From NCBI RefSeq assembly GCF_001591805.1, contig NZ_BCVP01000044.1:1-38594 (forward strand): 38,594 nt of DNA, read 5' to 3'. The stretch is from Neobacillus novalis NBRC 102450 (GTDB lineage: Bacteria; Bacillota; Bacilli; Bacillales; Cytobacillaceae). Position numbers and translations under genes: made by a program. Below, one piece after another: positions 23,068-32,228 of the stretch; the stretch's first letter is position 1; the number at the start of each line of letters is the position of its first letter. The notes beneath the pieces are model-generated. The model did not search any database, was not told where the DNA came from, and worked only from the letters and a program-made list of their open reading frames with translations.

Positions 23068-24332
23068 TGCTCATTTCTCCCTTCAATATACCCCAGCTTA
23101 TAAAGCAGCCAGATAAACGGCTCATCAACGCGGATCGGACTAATAATACCGCTGACCTCCTGGTCGACCGGGTTGCTTCCAAGGGCGGACACTGCAAAAT
23201 AGGAGGTATCCTTAAAATAAACATCAAGGGCATTCACAAATGGAATATCGACCTTTTGCAGGAAGCGTCTGATTTCGCCGTTGATATTTTCATATTCATC
23301 GAGGTTCAGAAAGCCCCGATGGGTGACATTATGAAAAACATTGCTGTTATTGCGGATATATTCACCATCCTCGTGTTTTAGGGCATTTAAGAGATCGCTT
23401 TTCGTTAACACGACGGCGGTTGGGATATCGGTTTTACTATGTTCGAGATGGGCAATGAAATCGCCAAATAGCGAAATTACGACTTCGCGCGGTTCATCGG
23501 CCAAGCCAACAATCTTGCCTGGATTTTCACCCATTTGATGGATCAACTTTTCACGGATGGCGCGAATCTGCATCGGATCAACGAGGAAGAGAATGCCCGC
23601 TGAATTTTTGATATGGGCCGCATGAAGCTTGATGTATTCCTTGTCGGTCATACCCTCGCCAGCGACGTCGAAAAATACGAGTGTCAGCGGCGCCTGCTCC
23701 TCATCCTTAAAGACAAATTGAAAAATAAACGGCTCCTGCCGGTTCGTTGTTTCCGTCGATTTAAGTAATTTTCCATTTTCAAAAAGCGGAATCTCGTACT
23801 CTCTGCGGAATCGCTTACTGATTTCATTATCGAGCGGAATACAGGCCGCATCGAAATTGTTTGCGGTCACATGCTGCAGCGTATGAATCAGCGACGTCAT
23901 GTAAACCGATTTTCCAACGCTTGTAGCGCCAACAATCGAGACAATATTGCTTGGATGCTTGCCAGCGGTTACCGGAAGGTCGTTATGGCAGGCCGGGCAT
24001 AAGCGGTTCCTAGTCACAACCGTATATTTATCGGAGACACCCATAAGAACACGGTCAGAATAAATTTTATTCTCCTCTGGAATCAGTGACGGATAAATAA
24101 TTGCCTCAAGTTCATCAATTGGGGCGAGCCCGAATTTCTCGCGGTAATTGTTTAGTAGCTCATCTTCCTGAAGGGCTAAGGCCTCATCGTCGTCACGATG
24201 GTGGGCCGCACGAAAGACGACGTCTTCATGATGAAATTTTGAAAAACAGTACGGACAGACAATATCGTAAAATGGCAATCTTTCTTTCGGCGGTTGTTTT
24301 TTTTCAAAGATTCGTTTAAGTAATGCAAACAT
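23064..24332 (-). CDS. TRAFAC-type GTPase with two CxxC knuckles (DO-GTPase-like)
   Basis: A 422-residue predicted GTPase. Two zinc half-sites, C26-P-Y-C29 and C112-P-A-C115, probably form one zinc site split by an insertion. The P-loop is GATSVGKS (135-142), switch II is DVAG (221-224), and TKSD (309-312) is the guanine-specificity motif. FLVDP near 250 is typical of the GTPases paired with GAP1 proteins (DO-GTPase family). No membrane helix is seen. The GAP1 gene overlaps its stop codon, so the two products are almost certainly partners. The start follows AGGGGGCCC. The substrate or effector of the switch cannot be read from the sequence. Confidence 0.85.
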   Translation of the reverse strand: MFALLKRIFEKKQPPKERLPFYDIVCPYCFSKFHHEDVVFRAAHHRDDDEALALQEDELLNNYREKFGLAPIDELEAIIYPSLIPEENKIYSDRVLMGVSDKYTVVTRNRLCPACHNDLPVTAGKHPSNIVSIVGATSVGKSVYMTSLIHTLQHVTANNFDAACIPLDNEISKRFRREYEIPLFENGKLLKSTETTNRQEPFIFQFVFKDEEQAPLTLVFFDVAGEGMTDKEYIKLHAAHIKNSAGILFLVDPMQIRAIREKLIHQMGENPGKIVGLADEPREVVISLFGDFIAHLEHSKTDIPTAVVLTKSDLLNALKHEDGEYIRNNSNVFHNVTHRGFLNLDEYENINGEIRRFLQKVDIPFVNALDVYFKDTSYFAVSALGSNPVDQEVSGIISPIRVDEPFIWLLYKLGYIEGRNEQ

Positions 24333-24343
24333 GTAAGGGCCCC

Positions 24344-24982
24344 CTATTCAGGAATCAGCTCGAAATACTGTGCTGATGTCCTTCCGTTGCTAAAAAAGAT
24401 ACGAATAAACTCATTTTTGTCGATTTCAATTTCCGGTGCCAATGTTTTCCCTGATGGGAAGCTGCGCACAAACGGATAGACCGTACCGTCATCAATCGAG
24501 ATCGGAACGCCCCCGCTTTTTTTCACATATACGAGCAGTTCTTTATCAAGCTCCAGCTCAGACATGATTGATATTTTTACCTTTTTCCGAGACTGAAAGA
24601 GTTTATTTTTATAGGTGATAGAAAAATAAATCTTCGCTTTCGAGCCCGAAATATAAATAAGATTCTCGTCGTTTTCCTGACTAAAAATGACAAGCTTGCC
24701 ATCCCGTTTCTGACAAGGGAAAATGCGAAAGGCACACGTGCCGACGCAATCGATTCTGCCAAGATACCCCTGGTTTGCTTTATATTCCTCGCGCGTGTAG
24801 AGAATCAAATCCTGTTCCGTGATTTCGCTGATTGCTCGGAGGCCATCGGCTGGAGCTTTATAAATATAAACAAAGTCAATCTCGTTGGACCAAAACCAGG
24901 TGAGATGAACCTCAGAATCGCGGACAGCCTTGCGTAAGTCTTTTATTTCCTGGACAGGGGAAGTAATGGGTTCCCAGTTCAC
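24344..24982 (-). CDS. Small beta-rich protein of unknown function, possibly Fn3-like
   Basis: A 212-residue protein that I do not recognise. It is mostly strands: an opening WFWSNEIDFVYIYK segment resembles a fibronectin type III strand pair, followed by more alternating strands. Cysteines in RIDCVGTCAF and PCQK are close to each other but do not make a standard zinc motif. No signal peptide or membrane helix is present, so it is probably cytoplasmic. It starts at GTG after GGAGGTGAT and lies 11 bases before the GTPase gene, so an adaptor role for the GTPase/GAP1 pair or the VWA protein is possible but unproven. Confidence 0.7.
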   Translation of the reverse strand: MNWEPITSPVQEIKDLRKAVRDSEVHLTWFWSNEIDFVYIYKAPADGLRAISEITEQDLILYTREEYKANQGYLGRIDCVGTCAFRIFPCQKRDGKLVIFSQENDENLIYISGSKAKIYFSITYKNKLFQSRKKVKISIMSELELDKELLVYVKKSGGVPISIDDGTVYPFVRSFPSGKTLAPEIEIDKNEFIRIFFSNGRTSAQYFELIPE

Positions 24983-25018
24983 CGAATATCACCTCCAACT
25001 CTTTAAAACGTAAGCGTG

Positions 25019-26293
25019 TTAAAATCCTTTGTTATACTGATTTCTTTTCGAGGACGTATCACGAACGGTAACATCAGACCCGCCTGGGTGACGTCCTGGA
25101 CGGCCGGCAAATTTCTCGCGAATCGGGATGATCATCGTCCCGAGGGCAGTCAGCGCAGTTAATAATATCGCCGCGGCCATGCGGTAAGAGAATCCTGACA
25201 TCAGGCTATCCTGCAAACCAAGCTCAAGCACAAGCCCGGCCAATAGTCCGGCAATCAACCCAGTGACTCCATAGCTTTTTGCCAGATAACGGTTGTCAAA
25301 CACGATTCCGAGCGAAAGACCAAACAGTCCGCCGATTAACGTCATCAACAAAACACGGAGCACAGCGAGATAGACGCTGTCTTTAAACAAACCGTGCCGT
25401 TCCGTTACGAGCAGACGGTCCTGGTTTTCTAAGTAAATTTTTTCAAACACATTTGTTAACTCATCGGCTTTTTTGACATCATAGAACGAACCGCCCGTAC
25501 GCGATGCAATCAATTTCAGGAGCTGAGCGCCGCCGCGGTCAATTTCGCTCATCCCAATTGTATTGATGATGATACCCTTGCTTTGATAGGGCTTGGCAAC
25601 CGCATCGAGGTCGAGCTCACTGTAGCCGTCAGAAAACAGAATCACCATTGATTTCCGGCCTGACTTTTGATTGTCATCAATCTCGTGAATGGCCGTGTCT
25701 AAGGCATGGCCAATATCAGTCCCCCCGCTGTATTCCAAATGATTGATTTGGTCGATGGCATCGGTCCGTTCTTGTTGATCACCAATGCTAAACATCGATT
25801 TTGTTGTAGAGGCCTTCTCATTAAAAGAAATAATCGAAGCACGATGAGTTGGCTCCATATTTGAAATTAGCTTACCAGCAGCCTTCAGGCTTTCGCGGCC
25901 AGGGTCGGTTTCATTCATGCTGTCGGAAATATCCATGACCATGACAATATCGTCCGGCGGCTTGACACTTGAGAAATTAAGAGAATATAAGAATTGAAAA
26001 ATAAGTCCGGCACCAAACAGCATCACTAGTGTCGACGGAACAAGAAACTTCCAAGATAGGCCTGAGTATTCTAAGCGCCAGCTCCGGCCGTTAATGACCG
26101 GGCTAATGATTTCTGCCAACAGAACAAGCAGGCCGGCAATAAAGGCCAGCTGGCCGAAATAGGCCCCCATTAACAGGATATTGGGCCAGACGCCGTAATA
26201 GGAATCCAATAACCATTCGCCAATCACAGCACCGATAAATCCGGCAATAAGACTAAATAGTAAAAAGAGGAAACTAAATTTTCGGACGGGCAT
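25019..26293 (-). CDS. Multi-pass membrane protein with VWA domain
   Basis: A 424-residue membrane protein. Three helices (about 5-25, 38-60, 82-104) precede a von Willebrand factor A domain (about 115-290) with an intact metal-ion-dependent adhesion site: D121-I-S-D-S125, Thr192 (GGTDIG) and Asp222 (LFSDGYS). Three more helices follow (about 310-395), then a charged, Gly/Arg-rich tail. VWA domains bind a protein partner through Mg2+ and are often paired with NTPases. I chose ATG 26293 because AAGGAG is 9 bases upstream; GTG 26299 would leave 3. With three helices before it, the domain side is uncertain, but helix counting places it outside if the N-terminus is inside. Confidence 0.9.
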   Translation of the reverse strand: MPVRKFSFLFLLFSLIAGFIGAVIGEWLLDSYYGVWPNILLMGAYFGQLAFIAGLLVLLAEIISPVINGRSWRLEYSGLSWKFLVPSTLVMLFGAGLIFQFLYSLNFSSVKPPDDIVMVMDISDSMNETDPGRESLKAAGKLISNMEPTHRASIISFNEKASTTKSMFSIGDQQERTDAIDQINHLEYSGGTDIGHALDTAIHEIDDNQKSGRKSMVILFSDGYSELDLDAVAKPYQSKGIIINTIGMSEIDRGGAQLLKLIASRTGGSFYDVKKADELTNVFEKIYLENQDRLLVTERHGLFKDSVYLAVLRVLLMTLIGGLFGLSLGIVFDNRYLAKSYGVTGLIAGLLAGLVLELGLQDSLMSGFSYRMAAAILLTALTALGTMIIPIREKFAGRPGRHPGGSDVTVRDTSSKRNQYNKGF

Positions 26294-26306
26294 CTTCACA
26301 ATCTCC

Positions 26307-28667
26307 TTAAGAAATAGAGTTGGTTTTCACGGATTCCGAATGGAACTGATAACCATTTTCGCAGTAGGCTTTGTAGTATCGTTGACCGTTGCGGTAGTAC
26401 ATTAAGTCTTTAAGCTGGAAGCCTCCCATTAGCGCCAACTTTTCAATGCCGCTTGATTTTTTCTCATGGGCGCAGCCCGCCTTGAACTGCCTTGTTTCCT
26501 GTTCCTTTTCTAAGGCGAACTTCATGAATTTGCTGTAAAAATCGCCAAAGAAGTACCTTTCCTCGTAGCGGTGTTTTTGTGTATAGTTATAAACTTCAAT
26601 ATGAATCGCCGAATTTTCTTGCAGGCGTGCATGTAATTGCTTGAACAAATCCTCTTTGGAAAGAACATCGCGGTTGTCATAGCGCGTCATGACATTGGCC
26701 CGCTCTAACAGCTCATCTTCAAAGCTGCGATGGAATTCATCCTGCGTTAACACATCGCGATTGCACAGGAGCAGGACTCTTTCTACCAAGGCCGCAGCAC
26801 CGTTTTCAAGCAAGGAAAGCCGGTTTCCGAAGAAGCGCTCATCCATCAGAAAATTTGGCCCACGTTTTTCCTTCAATTTAGCTGTTATCGCGCTAATAAT
26901 ATCTGCATAGTATTCGGCAATATTTTGATCCAAATAATCATCGGCATCATAAAGACTCTCAAGCGCCGCTTGCTTCAGATAGGATTGAACCTCGTCAATA
27001 ATCGCCATTTTCTTACGGATATACAGGTGTCTCGCTTCTAACACCTCTAGGTATTGCGTTAAGATTGCTTGCTTTACCTTAAGCTTGAGAATTTCGTATT
27101 TTGTCCCGTAAACCGCATCGAAAAAGTAGTCCAAGAAACTGTTTAGGTTTTTCTTATCGGCAAAAGGGAGGAAGCTCTTTTTGAAATCACAGCTATCCAC
27201 CATTTGCTGGTAGAGCTGTTCGAGCTCCGCTTCTGCTGTTAAGCGGTCGTTTTTTGTGCTCCGGAGCCGTTTTTGGATTTCATTGATAACACTCACCTCA
27301 GACGGGGAAGAATCCGGGGCGGTCCATAAATAGGCGCAATATAAGCCGTATTTTTCATGATTGATCACATTGTCAGCGAGGCTGTGCTCGATATGCTCCT
27401 TTAAGTTCAGCGATTGTAAATAATCATGAACAGGCTCTTCAAAGTTGACGGCGAAGAAGGCTTCCGTACCGCCTTCATACAAATATTCTTCCGCTTCCTT
27501 AACAGACATTCTTTTGACGGTTTGATAAGAATGGGAGACCGCCATTAAGCTATTCATGTCTGCTAGTTTTTCGGCAGAAGGCAAATAAGTATGAAAGTAT
27601 TTTTGAAAAGACGCCTCGGACAAACCGAATAGGCTGAGTACTTTTTCAAATGGCTCCGTACTTGAAGCTTTTAAAGATGCAAGCATTTCATTGAAAAAAT
27701 GACTTGCCGCTTGAAGCGCAATCGCCTTGTTGGGGCGGTTCACCTTCGCAAAGCCCGCGGAAGCATAAACCGGTTCCGCTGAATTTCCTCTTATGCCTCT
27801 TTTGAAATCTTGATGATTATAGCTGTCCATCTTTTCATGGTAGTCGGTAATCATTTTTCGGTTTTTTAAGAGATTGAGATTGCTGATAATCTCATAGTTT
27901 TGCATACCGGCATCACTTGAAATTAACCCATCTTCATTTTTGTCGCTTAATAAATAGACCAGATCAAAGAGTGGGGAAGGAGGGTGACTAACCGGCAGTC
28001 TCAGGTGATCCTCTGTCAGCTGGATGTCCTTTTCAAAGCTGTATGCATCGGCTTGATAGCAATCTAATTCGTTGAAAAAACTAATCCCGAGCGACGCAGA
28101 CAGGGCAAAGTTATCGCCGTCCTGCTTCTCCTTGATCAATCCATATAAATCGACCTCAACAAGTCGAAACGACTCCTGGAGAATACTTTTCAATAGCAGT
28201 GTAAATTCTTGAATCAGGATATTAGCAGGGTCGTCGATGGCCGTCACCACACAAACATTAACTTTTTGCAAGGAAGAATAAACCTTGCCGTATTCTGCGA
28301 CCATTGACGAAAGCTTTCGAAAGGTTTTATTTAGTTCAATCAGCAAATTTTCATCACGGTAAAAGGCATCGTAAATGCCCTTGCGTTTATATTTGCGGTC
28401 AAGTCCATGGCCGGGTATCTGGATCGATAACAGGTTATCCCCCGTAATGGTGTCTGTTTGATGGGCGTGAAAATATAAGACACCCGAGCTGTTATGCCAT
28501 TTCTGTTCATTAATCGTCATCACCGACTGGAGCGCATCCTTGACATCATCACCCAAAAATAAAAAGACAATCGGATGGTTGACACTACGCTGTTCATTTT
28601 CTTCTAGTGTCATTTTCTCAAGCTGGTTAGCATAGGTGTTGGCATACTTTTGTAGAAGTTCTCGCAA
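26307..28667 (-). CDS. Large protein, possible degenerate partner of the tubulin-like GTPase
   Basis: A 786-residue protein with no membrane helix and no family I can name. The first 300 residues alternate strands and helices: IVFLFLGDD (33-41), VNVCVVTAIDDPANILIQEF (136-155) and LFDLVYLLSD (about 230). By eye their order echoes the tubulin-like protein encoded upstream (LVIGLGGTG, YVFLLTGLSGGTGSG, FNLCHLISG), but without any glycine-rich GTP loop, so it may be a non-binding tubulin-fold partner. The remainder is helical with charged coiled stretches. A short KKYG/YY-rich C-terminal tail ends the protein. It starts at TTG, 6 bases after GGGGGG. Its position directly after the tubulin gene supports partnership, not proof. 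Confidence 0.75.
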   Translation of the reverse strand: MRELLQKYANTYANQLEKMTLEENEQRSVNHPIVFLFLGDDVKDALQSVMTINEQKWHNSSGVLYFHAHQTDTITGDNLLSIQIPGHGLDRKYKRKGIYDAFYRDENLLIELNKTFRKLSSMVAEYGKVYSSLQKVNVCVVTAIDDPANILIQEFTLLLKSILQESFRLVEVDLYGLIKEKQDGDNFALSASLGISFFNELDCYQADAYSFEKDIQLTEDHLRLPVSHPPSPLFDLVYLLSDKNEDGLISSDAGMQNYEIISNLNLLKNRKMITDYHEKMDSYNHQDFKRGIRGNSAEPVYASAGFAKVNRPNKAIALQAASHFFNEMLASLKASSTEPFEKVLSLFGLSEASFQKYFHTYLPSAEKLADMNSLMAVSHSYQTVKRMSVKEAEEYLYEGGTEAFFAVNFEEPVHDYLQSLNLKEHIEHSLADNVINHEKYGLYCAYLWTAPDSSPSEVSVINEIQKRLRSTKNDRLTAEAELEQLYQQMVDSCDFKKSFLPFADKKNLNSFLDYFFDAVYGTKYEILKLKVKQAILTQYLEVLEARHLYIRKKMAIIDEVQSYLKQAALESLYDADDYLDQNIAEYYADIISAITAKLKEKRGPNFLMDERFFGNRLSLLENGAAALVERVLLLCNRDVLTQDEFHRSFEDELLERANVMTRYDNRDVLSKEDLFKQLHARLQENSAIHIEVYNYTQKHRYEERYFFGDFYSKFMKFALEKEQETRQFKAGCAHEKKSSGIEKLALMGGFQLKDLMYYRNGQRYYKAYCENGYQFHSESVKTNSIS

Positions 28668-28701
28668 GCTGATCCCCCCAAGCTGGGTATGATAAGATGG
28701 C

Positions 28702-28730
28702 AGGCCACAAGCAAATCCCGCATGTGGCCT
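28702..28730 (-). terminator. Intercistronic hairpin between the tubulin-like gene and its partner
   Basis: AGGCCACA and TGTGGCCT form a perfect 8-bp stem, with two more G-C pairs possible inside the 13-base loop. It lies between the stop of the tubulin-like gene and the ribosome binding site of the 786-residue gene. There is no T-run, so processing or partial termination is more likely than a full stop. Confidence 0.45.
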
Positions 28731-28754
28731 AATCCATTATCTGTATTCATTTCA

Positions 28755-31700
28755 TTATGATTTCAATTGCCGTAGCATGTCATTAACCTTTATCATCATT
28801 TCTTTATAGAAGCTATACAGTTCTTCACCGTTGACAAGGTCCTTGTAGTCGTAATCAAGGGCTTCTTTCTCCTTTTGATACGCCGCCGCCATTTCCTCTA
28901 ATGCCGCAGTCAGCTCCGCCGCACTTTCTTGACTAATTAAGTCATTGCTGCGCCGCTCTGATTTCTTTTCAAGCTGGTCCATCTGTTTCGGGCTTAACCC
29001 TTTAAAGGCTTGAAAAATCTCGAAATCAACAAACTTCGTTGTCTTCATTAGGTTAACGAATGGCTCCCAGGCATCTTCCTCAATCTCTTTATCGAAGACA
29101 TAAAGGGCGCCGCGTTTACGGATGGTTTTGGTGTAAACGGCCTGGATGAACTGATTTAACGATGCTTCTTTTTCATTTTGTGAGGCAATAAATTGCTCAA
29201 TCTCTGCGATTTTTTCACGAATCTCGCTGTACTTTCTAACTTCCAATTTCACCTTTTCAATCAGCTTCGGCGAACGGATGAAGTTTTCCTTTGCCATCTC
29301 CAAGTTCGTACTGCCGAAAATATCACTGGCACCAGAGGATTCCATTCCACCGGCCATCATTTCTTTCAACTGGCGGTGGACTTGCTTCAAATTCCCAAGA
29401 CTTGCTTTGTCTAACTGTTTTGCATCCACTTCATGCGCCGCAAATAACTGCTCTAGGTTTACGTCTTTTGTAAACTTGCACGAGAAGCGTGCACTGGTGT
29501 TTTGATCGGAATTCTTCTCGCTGATCGTGCCAAATTCCATCGCTTGATCAAACATGGCGCGGATACTGGCATTGTACGCTTTGACGCGCTGGTTTTCGTA
29601 CGTATCTCCCCATGACCTTTCCGGAATCGGTGACGGGAGGTAGGCCCAGTTTTCCTTATCCGTTTGGACAAGGTGGCGGCCGACGCCCTCTTTTTCTAAA
29701 ATCGTTTTTTCATACGAATTTTCGTAAATCGGCAGCGGTGAGTAGGCGAACAACGGAATCCCGTTTTTCGTGTTCAACCAGAAAATCCGGTTTTTCAGTT
29801 CACTTTCTTTCACCGTGAAGTGAGATTGGCTGATTGAATGCTTCTGGAAATTTTTGATCCCGGCTAAGATCTTCGGTGCCTTCACGGGAACGGAGACAAA
29901 TCCCCACTCAGGGAAGTGAAGCTGGCCGGTGCTGTTAGCAAGATGGAACACCGGCAGGGCATCACGATCAAGCCTTGCTGCAATTTTCTCTTCAATAATC
30001 CTGTCAATCGGCTCCTCTTCGCCGTATTTGAGCCTTAAGAAGTCTTCCATCGACTTGGTAATCAATTCACCGAACTGGTCAGTCAAGAATTCGGAAACGG
30101 TGCCGACAACGTCTACATCTGATTCCTTCACCCAATAGGCCGATTTTTCGAGGAGCATTTCCGACCATTGCTGCACGAGGATTTCGCCGTCCTTGGAATC
30201 AAACATCCGCTGAATTTCGCGGGCGACATCCGGGACACTGACTAAATGCCAATAATAGGTGACATTGTCTTCCAGTCTGACTTCTTCGCCATCGACAAGA
30301 ATATCGGCATTCTTTTCAAAAATACCTTTCAGCGTTTCGAGAATTTCCTTATACACTTCATAAATCTTGTTATTCTGGTTATTGAGGAGCTGGTACAAAT
30401 CCTCGTAGAATTCGATCATTTCCTCAATCCGCGCCTTTTCAGCTTTCGCATACACTTCATTCAGCTTTGCCTCGATATAGGCATTTTTTTTCTTCTCTTT
30501 CGAAATAAAGGCGCTTCTTGCATCCTCAAGACGATTGAGGGCATACTCCTGTTCCCCTTGAATTGCTTTAGGCAGCCGCTCTAAGCGGTCGCGCAGGCCA
30601 TCCATATATACCTGTAAGGTTTTTAATAGACAAAAGCCATCGTTTGAGTGAATCAAGCGCGATGCAAAAATCGGCCCTTTTTTCGGGTGAAGGAACAAGC
30701 GCTCAATTTGGCGCCGGAATTCTTCCATGATTTCGCCAGGAAGCTGCCTTTTGCATTTTCGGTACTCTTCTCTCGCCTTAACTAAAAATTCCCGCTCTAA
30801 CTCTTCATCTAAATTGATGACAGACGTTTTAATCACATTGTTGTAAGAGAAGCGGTCGCTATTTTCAAAGCCAGATAATGGTTCCGGGACCCGCTCGTTG
30901 AAGCGCTGATGGACAGAATCTGGGTCAATCCGGAGCCGTTCGGTAAATTGCTCCACCTCCGCCTGGTCGGGACCAGCATCAAACATCGTGTTCATTTTTT
31001 CAAACAGCTTATAGCCGATATAGGTTGTCATTTCTTCGAGCGGAATCTCGGCCATCGAAGCGCCGATAATGTTGTACTGATAGTTAGCGGCATATGGCTT
31101 TGGCATGACCGCAATATTGGTACGGATATTACTGATATAGTCGTGGATAGCAAACTCTTCGCCTGATTGCTTTTCTTCACTGGCCATGAAGTTGGTGATA
31201 TTTTCAGCTGTGACATTCATGCAGTAATCATACGCATTCTCGAGCCATTTGCCTTCAAGATTCGTTCCGGAAATTAAGTGACAGAGATTAAATGGCGGCA
31301 TTGGTGAATTTACCTCTAAGATGCTCCCATATTTCATTTTGAAGCGCTCATTTCTTTCATCACAGTTCATCCAGTAATCAAGCTCTTTTAAGGCAGCGTA
31401 GCCATTTTTTTCAATGTATTCGGCGGTGTGCGAGCTTAGGCCTCGTTTTGATAAATTCACATCTGGTGTAAATAAATAGCCAAGCATGCTGACCTTATCG
31501 ACACCGGTTGGACCAAATTTACGCTCCATAATGCCGCGAGTGATATAGGCAATATCGAGGTAGCAGCCGCTCCCGGTACCGCCGGAAAGTCCAGTAAGGA
31601 GGAAGACGTATAACCGCTTTCCGGTACCTTCGAGCACAGCCTCAATCTTTTTCTCAATCGTTTTGACGACTTGATTGATTTTGGTAAAAAGGAGCAAGCG

Positions 31701-32147
31701 TCCAGCTTGACGGACACCGGAAGCGCCGCTGATTCCATCGGTAATCGACAACTCTGGTGATAACCATTCCTTAATATAGGATTCAATCGTGCTCCGATTT
31801 GAAAGCAGGCTGCCGATTTCCGGGTTGGAGAGCAGAACGAATTCTTTGTTCGGGTCTAGGCCAACCCCATTGTATTTTTTGTTACGGTCATGTTCGTTCG
31901 TTTCAAATGCCAGGAACTCAATATTATTTGGTTTTTCCTTTTTCTTTTTCGATAATGGATCCTGGGGAAGCTTGAAACGGCGGTTTACTTGATATTTCAG
32001 CCGGAGCAGGGCATCAATCCCGGTGCCGCCGAGGCCGATGACGAGCATTGGATTATCAATCGTATCAACGCGGATTTTCTCCGAAATAATGCCTCCGCCT
32101 AAGGAAACATCTAATTGCTGGATATGCTCTTTGACATTTGCTTTCAT
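28755..32147 (-). CDS. Tubulin/FtsZ-superfamily GTPase with long helical C-terminus
   Basis: An 1130-residue protein of the bacterial tubulin-like group (Pfam Tubulin_2; the FtsZl families of Makarova and Koonin). Visible GTP-binding elements are GLGGTG (38-43), an FETNEHDR strand-loop near 81, the ribose-side GASGVRQAGR (141-150), and the tubulin signature loop SGGTGSG (188-194). LGYLFTPDVN and FNLCHLISGTN follow as in other tubulin folds. From about 440 on the chain is long helices with coiled-coil character, then a mixed C-terminal region and a final helical tail. It is about three times the length of FtsZ, so it is not the division protein. No membrane helix is seen. The start has GGGAGG at 9 bases. 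It is the second gene of the operon, between a VWA protein and the 786-residue protein. Confidence 0.9.
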   Translation of the reverse strand: MKANVKEHIQQLDVSLGGGIISEKIRVDTIDNPMLVIGLGGTGIDALLRLKYQVNRRFKLPQDPLSKKKKEKPNNIEFLAFETNEHDRNKKYNGVGLDPNKEFVLLSNPEIGSLLSNRSTIESYIKEWLSPELSITDGISGASGVRQAGRLLLFTKINQVVKTIEKKIEAVLEGTGKRLYVFLLTGLSGGTGSGCYLDIAYITRGIMERKFGPTGVDKVSMLGYLFTPDVNLSKRGLSSHTAEYIEKNGYAALKELDYWMNCDERNERFKMKYGSILEVNSPMPPFNLCHLISGTNLEGKWLENAYDYCMNVTAENITNFMASEEKQSGEEFAIHDYISNIRTNIAVMPKPYAANYQYNIIGASMAEIPLEEMTTYIGYKLFEKMNTMFDAGPDQAEVEQFTERLRIDPDSVHQRFNERVPEPLSGFENSDRFSYNNVIKTSVINLDEELEREFLVKAREEYRKCKRQLPGEIMEEFRRQIERLFLHPKKGPIFASRLIHSNDGFCLLKTLQVYMDGLRDRLERLPKAIQGEQEYALNRLEDARSAFISKEKKKNAYIEAKLNEVYAKAEKARIEEMIEFYEDLYQLLNNQNNKIYEVYKEILETLKGIFEKNADILVDGEEVRLEDNVTYYWHLVSVPDVAREIQRMFDSKDGEILVQQWSEMLLEKSAYWVKESDVDVVGTVSEFLTDQFGELITKSMEDFLRLKYGEEEPIDRIIEEKIAARLDRDALPVFHLANSTGQLHFPEWGFVSVPVKAPKILAGIKNFQKHSISQSHFTVKESELKNRIFWLNTKNGIPLFAYSPLPIYENSYEKTILEKEGVGRHLVQTDKENWAYLPSPIPERSWGDTYENQRVKAYNASIRAMFDQAMEFGTISEKNSDQNTSARFSCKFTKDVNLEQLFAAHEVDAKQLDKASLGNLKQVHRQLKEMMAGGMESSGASDIFGSTNLEMAKENFIRSPKLIEKVKLEVRKYSEIREKIAEIEQFIASQNEKEASLNQFIQAVYTKTIRKRGALYVFDKEIEEDAWEPFVNLMKTTKFVDFEIFQAFKGLSPKQMDQLEKKSERRSNDLISQESAAELTAALEEMAAAYQKEKEALDYDYKDLVNGEELYSFYKEMMIKVNDMLRQLKS

Positions 32148-32179
32148 GCAAAAATTCCTCCCTGGTGTGTTCGCTTGTG

Positions 32180-32218
32180 AAGGGTGTCAGGCACCTCTCG
32201 TAAGTGCCTGACACCCTT
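32180..32218. terminator. Perfect 15-bp inverted repeat built from the GTGTCAGGCAC element
   Basis: AAGGGTGTCAGGCAC (32180-32194) and its exact complement (32204-32218) enclose CTCTCGTAA. It lies between the stop of the secreted VWA gene and the start of the tubulin-like gene, inside the minus operon. With no T-run on either side it may attenuate or be a mobile palindromic repeat rather than a classic terminator. Confidence 0.6.
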
Positions 32219-32228
32219 TACTGTTTAT

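Noticed and set aside
28755..32147. FtsZ itself
   Set aside because: The GTP loops fit the superfamily, but the protein is about three times too long, has a large helical C-terminus and lies far from division genes.
32180..32218. Insertion sequence or MITE ends
   Set aside because: The palindrome is only 39 bp, with no transposase, no target duplication that I can see and no other element-like content.
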